DNA from: Haloechinothrix alba
GTDB taxonomy: Bacteria; Actinomycetota; Actinomycetes; Mycobacteriales; Pseudonocardiaceae
Direction of reading: 5' to 3'
NCBI RefSeq assembly: GCF_900188115.1
Contig: NZ_FZNW01000016.1
Coordinates: 58,157-122,156 of the forward strand
Length of the DNA stretch: 64,000 nucleotides
Positions 61,037 through 64,000 of this stretch are shown piece after piece; within the stretch, counting starts at the first letter, position 1; each line of letters opens with the position of its first letter. Made by a program: the position numbers and the translations under genes. The notes beneath the pieces are model-generated. The model ran no database searches. It saw nothing but the letters and a program-made list of their open reading frames with translations, and had not been told where the DNA came from.

Positions 61037-62692
61037 CTACTCCACACCGATCGTCAGGACGCTGTCGGTCTGGCCACCGTGGTAGGCGACGAACTCCACC
61101 TCGGGATGCGCGGCACGCAGCCGCCGCCCGAGCTCGACGTCCACCCCTTCCGGCGCCTGCGCGCCGAGCAGCACGGTGACCAGCTCACCTCGTACGCCGA
61201 GCAAGCGCTCCAGCACCTCCATCGCCACATCGGCAAGCACATCGTCGAGCTGCTCGCCGGACTGCTCGATCCGCACGACCTCATCATCGACGAAACCCAC
61301 GACATCGCCTGCCGCGACACGACCGACCCAGGTGATCGCGTCCTGACTCGCCACGCTCACCTCCCCCCGGTGGGTCGCAGCTGCGGCCTCGGCCATGGCC
61401 ACCACATCGTCGTGCGCGCGCCTGCCGCTGTCATGCACGGCGAGCGCGGCGAGCACCTGCACCGGCGAGGAGCACGGGACGACAACCACGTCGCGGTCCA
61501 CGCGGTCGAACGCCTCGACAGTCGACTCCGCGACCCTGGTCAGCTCGGGTCCCGCAGGCAGAACGGCGGTGTGCGCGGCGGCCAGCTGCGTGATCAACCG
61601 CTGCACTCGCTCGGTACCGGGAAGCACGCCGCCGTGCGCGGCCAGCACCCGTGCCCCTGCCTGGCTGCACAGCTTCGCCAGATCCTCACCTTCCACCAAT
61701 GCCAGCACGGCGCGCGGCTGGCGCACCTGACCACTGTCGACCATCGGCTCCTGCGGTGCCAGGGACTCCACACGCACCTGATGCGGATGTCCCGCGCGCA
61801 ACCCTGCCTCGAGCGCGGCACCGATGTCGGCGCAGTGCACATGTACCGCGTGGCTTCCCGCACCGTCGCCTGCGACGGTCACGCAGTCCCCGATCGCGCT
61901 GAGCTCGTCACGGAGTGCAGGCAAGGCGGCCTCGCTCGCGCCGTTCAGCAGGTACATCACCTCCCACGGCTGCGCGCTCGCCGTCCCTTGGGACGACACC
62001 GTCGACGCCGCGCGCTGCGCGGGGCTCCGTGCGGGGCCACGCGAGGCATCCACGGCGAACTCCGGCCGAGCGCACGCGGAGTGGCCGGTCACCACGGCGA
62101 CGAGCTCGTCCAGTACCGCAAGCACCCCGCGCCCACCGGCGTCGAACACGCCTGCCTCGGCGAGCACCGCCAGCTGGCTGGGCGTGCGCTTCAGTGCCTC
62201 CGCGGCAGAGGTAGCCGCGGCCGTCACGGTCCGCTCCAGCGCACCGGTGCGGTCGTACTCGGCTTCGGCGCCCCGCCGAGCGGCGTGCAGCACGGTCAGC
62301 ATGGTGCCGTCGACCGGGCGAACCACAGCTTCCGTCGCCAGCCGGTCGGCGTGGATCAGTCCGCTGATCAGGGTCTCCGTATCCACCGCTTCCCTGGACC
62401 GGCACGCCTCGGCCATGCCACGCAATGCCTGCGACAGGATCACCCCGGAGTTGCCGCGCGCCGCGGCGATCGCGCCACGGGCCAGCGTGTCCAGCGCACG
62501 TCCCGCTGCCTCCGGATTCGAGTGCGCGAGCGCCTCGTGGGCGCCTGTGATGGTGTGCACCAGGTTCGACCCGGTGTCCGAGTCGGCCACCGGGTAGACG
62601 TTGATGCTGTCGATATCTGCCCGCAGCCCCTCCAGGCTGCGGACACAGGCAGCGGCCCACGCCGATACCTCGGCCACGCGCAACGCCTGCAT
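61037..62692 (-). CDS. DAK2-domain protein (YloV/FakA-like)
   Basis: 551 aa. N-terminal DAK2 kinase domain: SINVYPVADSDTGSNLVHTI supplies the Mg-binding Asp triad, ARGNSGVILSQALRGMAEA and FDAGGRGVLAVLDELV complete the nucleotide site. The C-terminal DegV-like part (VLALVEGEDLAKLCSQAGAR, VEFVAYHGGQTDSVLTIGVE) is as in FakA, the fatty acid kinase ATP-binding subunit. It is coupled to recG, a common actinobacterial order, and divergent from rpmB. Confidence 0.9.
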   Translation of the reverse strand: MQALRVAEVSAWAAACVRSLEGLRADIDSINVYPVADSDTGSNLVHTITGAHEALAHSNPEAAGRALDTLARGAIAAARGNSGVILSQALRGMAEACRSREAVDTETLISGLIHADRLATEAVVRPVDGTMLTVLHAARRGAEAEYDRTGALERTVTAAATSAAEALKRTPSQLAVLAEAGVFDAGGRGVLAVLDELVAVVTGHSACARPEFAVDASRGPARSPAQRAASTVSSQGTASAQPWEVMYLLNGASEAALPALRDELSAIGDCVTVAGDGAGSHAVHVHCADIGAALEAGLRAGHPHQVRVESLAPQEPMVDSGQVRQPRAVLALVEGEDLAKLCSQAGARVLAAHGGVLPGTERVQRLITQLAAAHTAVLPAGPELTRVAESTVEAFDRVDRDVVVVPCSSPVQVLAALAVHDSGRRAHDDVVAMAEAAAATHRGEVSVASQDAITWVGRVAAGDVVGFVDDEVVRIEQSGEQLDDVLADVAMEVLERLLGVRGELVTVLLGAQAPEGVDVELGRRLRAAHPEVEFVAYHGGQTDSVLTIGVE

Positions 62693-62863
62693 CCCTACCC
62701 TCGACTCGTCGTGTCGATCACGGTGTGTTCACCTCGGGCCCAGCCCGTTCCGTGAGCTTATCGACCCCGCTACCGGCGCCGGATCCGCACCGGCTACGCT
62801 GTCCAAGGTGCCTGATACGCCACGAGGCGTATTCGATTTCCCTAGTCTGAAGGAGTGTTCGAC

Positions 62864-63055
62864 GTGGCTGCCGTGTGCGACGTCTGTGGCAAGGGGCCGG
62901 GCTTCGGTAAGCAGGTCTCTCACTCGCACCGGCGTACCAACCGCCGGTGGAACCCGAACATCCAGACCGTGCATGTGAAGTCGGATGGTTCGAACAAGAA
63001 GAGGATCAAGGCGTGCACCTCCTGCATCAAGGGAGGCAAGGTCGCGCAGGGCTGA
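62864..63055 (+). CDS. rpmB: 50S ribosomal protein L28
   Basis: 63 aa. (V)[20 protein letters not shown], then [14 protein letters not shown]; zinc motif CDVC...CTSC is intact, so it is the zinc-binding paralogue. GTG 62864 has AGGAG 8 nt upstream; the in-frame GTG at 62855 overlaps that site. Confidence 0.95.
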   Translation: MAAVCDVCGKGPGFGKQVSHSHRRTNRRWNPNIQTVHVKSDGSNKKRIKACTSCIKGGKVAQG

Positions 63056-63080
63056 CGCCGCGATCTCCAAGTCTGTTCAG

Positions 63081-63111
63081 CGGCCCGGGCACCGATCACG
63101 TGCCCGGGCCG
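63081..63111 (+). terminator. terminator hairpin after rpmB
   Basis: Perfect 12-bp stem CGGCCCGGGCAC / GTGCCCGGGCCG with a 7-nt loop, 25 bp after rpmB and 24 bp before the convergent gene's stop; it can act on both strands. Confidence 0.85.
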
Positions 63112-63134
63112 ACTCATGCCCGGCGTCAGGTCGC

Positions 63135-63434
63135 TCAGCCGTCCAGGTACTCGTCGATCCGCTGAACCTTGGCTTGGAGCTGATCCTCGTATCCGGGCCT
63201 GATATCCGCCTTGAGCACCAGACCCACACGGGGTGAGCGGGCGGAGACCACCTCGACGGCACGCTTGATCACCGCCATCACGTCATCCCAATCCCCCTCC
63301 AGGTTCGTGAACATCGCGTTGGTCTCGTAGGGCAGACCCGACTCACGGACCACACGCACGGCCTCGGCCACGGCTTCACCAGCGCTGCCGTGCTCGTCGG
63401 CCACGCCCGGACTGATGCTGAACGCTACGATCAT
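63135..63434 (-). CDS. MTH1187-family thiamine-binding protein
   Basis: 99 aa. MIVAFSISPGVADEHGSAGE, VRESGLPYETNAMFTNLEGD and KRAVEVVSARSPRVGLVLKA are typical of the MTH1187/YqgV family, ferredoxin-like proteins shown to bind thiamine or thiazole derivatives in some members. Function in vivo uncertain. ATG 63434. A shorter homologue lies at 38.0-38.3 kb. Confidence 0.8.
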   Translation of the reverse strand: MIVAFSISPGVADEHGSAGEAVAEAVRVVRESGLPYETNAMFTNLEGDWDDVMAVIKRAVEVVSARSPRVGLVLKADIRPGYEDQLQAKVQRIDEYLDG

Positions 63435-63563
63435 GCGTTCACTCTGCCAGGTTCCTCGGGCGCTCGCCGCCACCTTGACGCAGGTTGTGGAGGGGTCGGG
63501 TGCCTGTGTGTGGTCGGCGTGTCGTTGCGGGGTGGTCGAACGTGTGTGCGATATGCTGTGGGT

Positions 63564-64000
63564 GTGTCGGAGTTCGTGCAGGTGGTTGGTCCGGCTGGGG
63601 TGATGTTCGTCCCGGCCGGGCAGGCGCCTGCGGTCGCGTTCACGCCCGCCGAGCAGGCCGAGATCCGGTGCCGCACGTTCACCGGCGAGCAGGTCGCCGG
63701 GTTGAGTGCGGAGCAGGTGATCGAGACGCTGGCCGCGGCCCGCCGGATCCGGGCGCATACCGATGCGATCGAGGCGCACGCCCTGGCCCGGCTGGACGAG
63801 CTGCGCGGTGGTGACCGGTATGTGGCTGATGAGGCCGCGCTGGAGTTGCGGGTCTCGCGGCACACGGCGGCGCTGCGGCTGCACCGGTCTCGCCAGCTCA
63901 CCGCCCGCATGCCGCGGGTGTTGGCGGCGATGGAAGCCGGTCAGATCGAGGCGGCTGCCGCCGGCCGGGTGGTCGAGGCGACCGACACGGTGGAGGACGA
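63564..64000 (+). CDS. HNH endonuclease with DUF222 (13E12-type), partial
   Basis: 145 codons open to the window end. PAVAFTPAEQAEIRCRTFTG, EQVIETLAAARRIRAHTDAI and EAHALARLDELRGGDRYVAD, RVSRHTAALRLHRSRQL are the DUF222 region of actinobacterial 13E12-repeat proteins, normally followed by an HNH nuclease domain beyond the window. These are multicopy genes with mobile-like spread. GTG 63564; the ribosome site is weak. GC of the preceding 100 bp is lower, with a TATGCT at 63553. Confidence 0.75.
   Translation, partial: MSEFVQVVGPAGVMFVPAGQAPAVAFTPAEQAEIRCRTFTGEQVAGLSAEQVIETLAAARRIRAHTDAIEAHALARLDELRGGDRYVADEAALELRVSRHTAALRLHRSRQLTARMPRVLAAMEAGQIEAAAAGRVVEATDTVED

Overview
The window is high-GC actinobacterial DNA, most likely from the Pseudonocardiales (Amycolatopsis/Saccharomonospora-like). 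The evidence is strong codon bias, many GTG starts, stop/start overlaps, a SepIVA/Wag31-type septation protein, a C-terminally DUF177 rpmF neighbour, a HelD-type RNA polymerase motor and a 13E12/DUF222 HNH gene. The order smc-acyP-(hyp)-mutM-rnc-rpmF-yceD-sepIVA-coaD-rsmD is a conserved actinobacterial housekeeping block.

Layout. (1) 1-6981, minus strand: a partial amidohydrolase, ffh, glnD, glnK, amt. (2) 7.2-39.7 kb: an accessory metabolic block of about 32.8 kb lying between amt and ftsY, genes that are commonly adjacent in relatives. (3) 39.8-63.4 kb: housekeeping genes ftsY, smc, acyP, mutM, rnc, rpmF, DUF177, sepIVA, coaD, rsmD, helD, a membrane adenylate cyclase, pyc, recG, a DAK2 protein, rpmB and a thiamine-binding-like protein. 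A partial HNH gene runs off the right end.

The accessory block is a nested mosaic. The outer part is a nearly complete uric acid/allantoin/glyoxylate pathway: NCS2 permease, uricase, HIU hydrolase, OHCU decarboxylase, allantoinase, allantoicase, then glyoxylate carboligase, tartronate semialdehyde reductase, hydroxypyruvate isomerase, glycerate kinase and malate synthase. An IclR (AllR-like) regulator is present, and TTTC-N8-GAAA-type palindromes lie in front of four transcription units. No recognisable ureidoglycolate lyase, xanthine dehydrogenase or urease is in the window.

Nested inside it (12.3-27.5 kb) is what looks like a self-contained tungsten module: a GntR/FCD regulator, a MobA-MoaD fusion ending in Gly-Gly, an AOR-family aldehyde oxidoreductase, a two-subunit NAD-dependent formate dehydrogenase, two MoeA paralogues (one fused to a PBP-like domain) and a TupABC-type tungstate transporter. 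The promoters of the regulator, of mobA-aor-fdhAB and of tupABC share an ATACnGTAT-like element at the -10 region, suggesting one dedicated repressor. Translational coupling (ATGA/GTGA overlaps) ties aor to fdhA to fdhB and tupA to tupB. A truncated PBP-domain remnant in front of tupA and a truncated permease/cupin-regulator pair at 9.4 kb show that the block has been rearranged.
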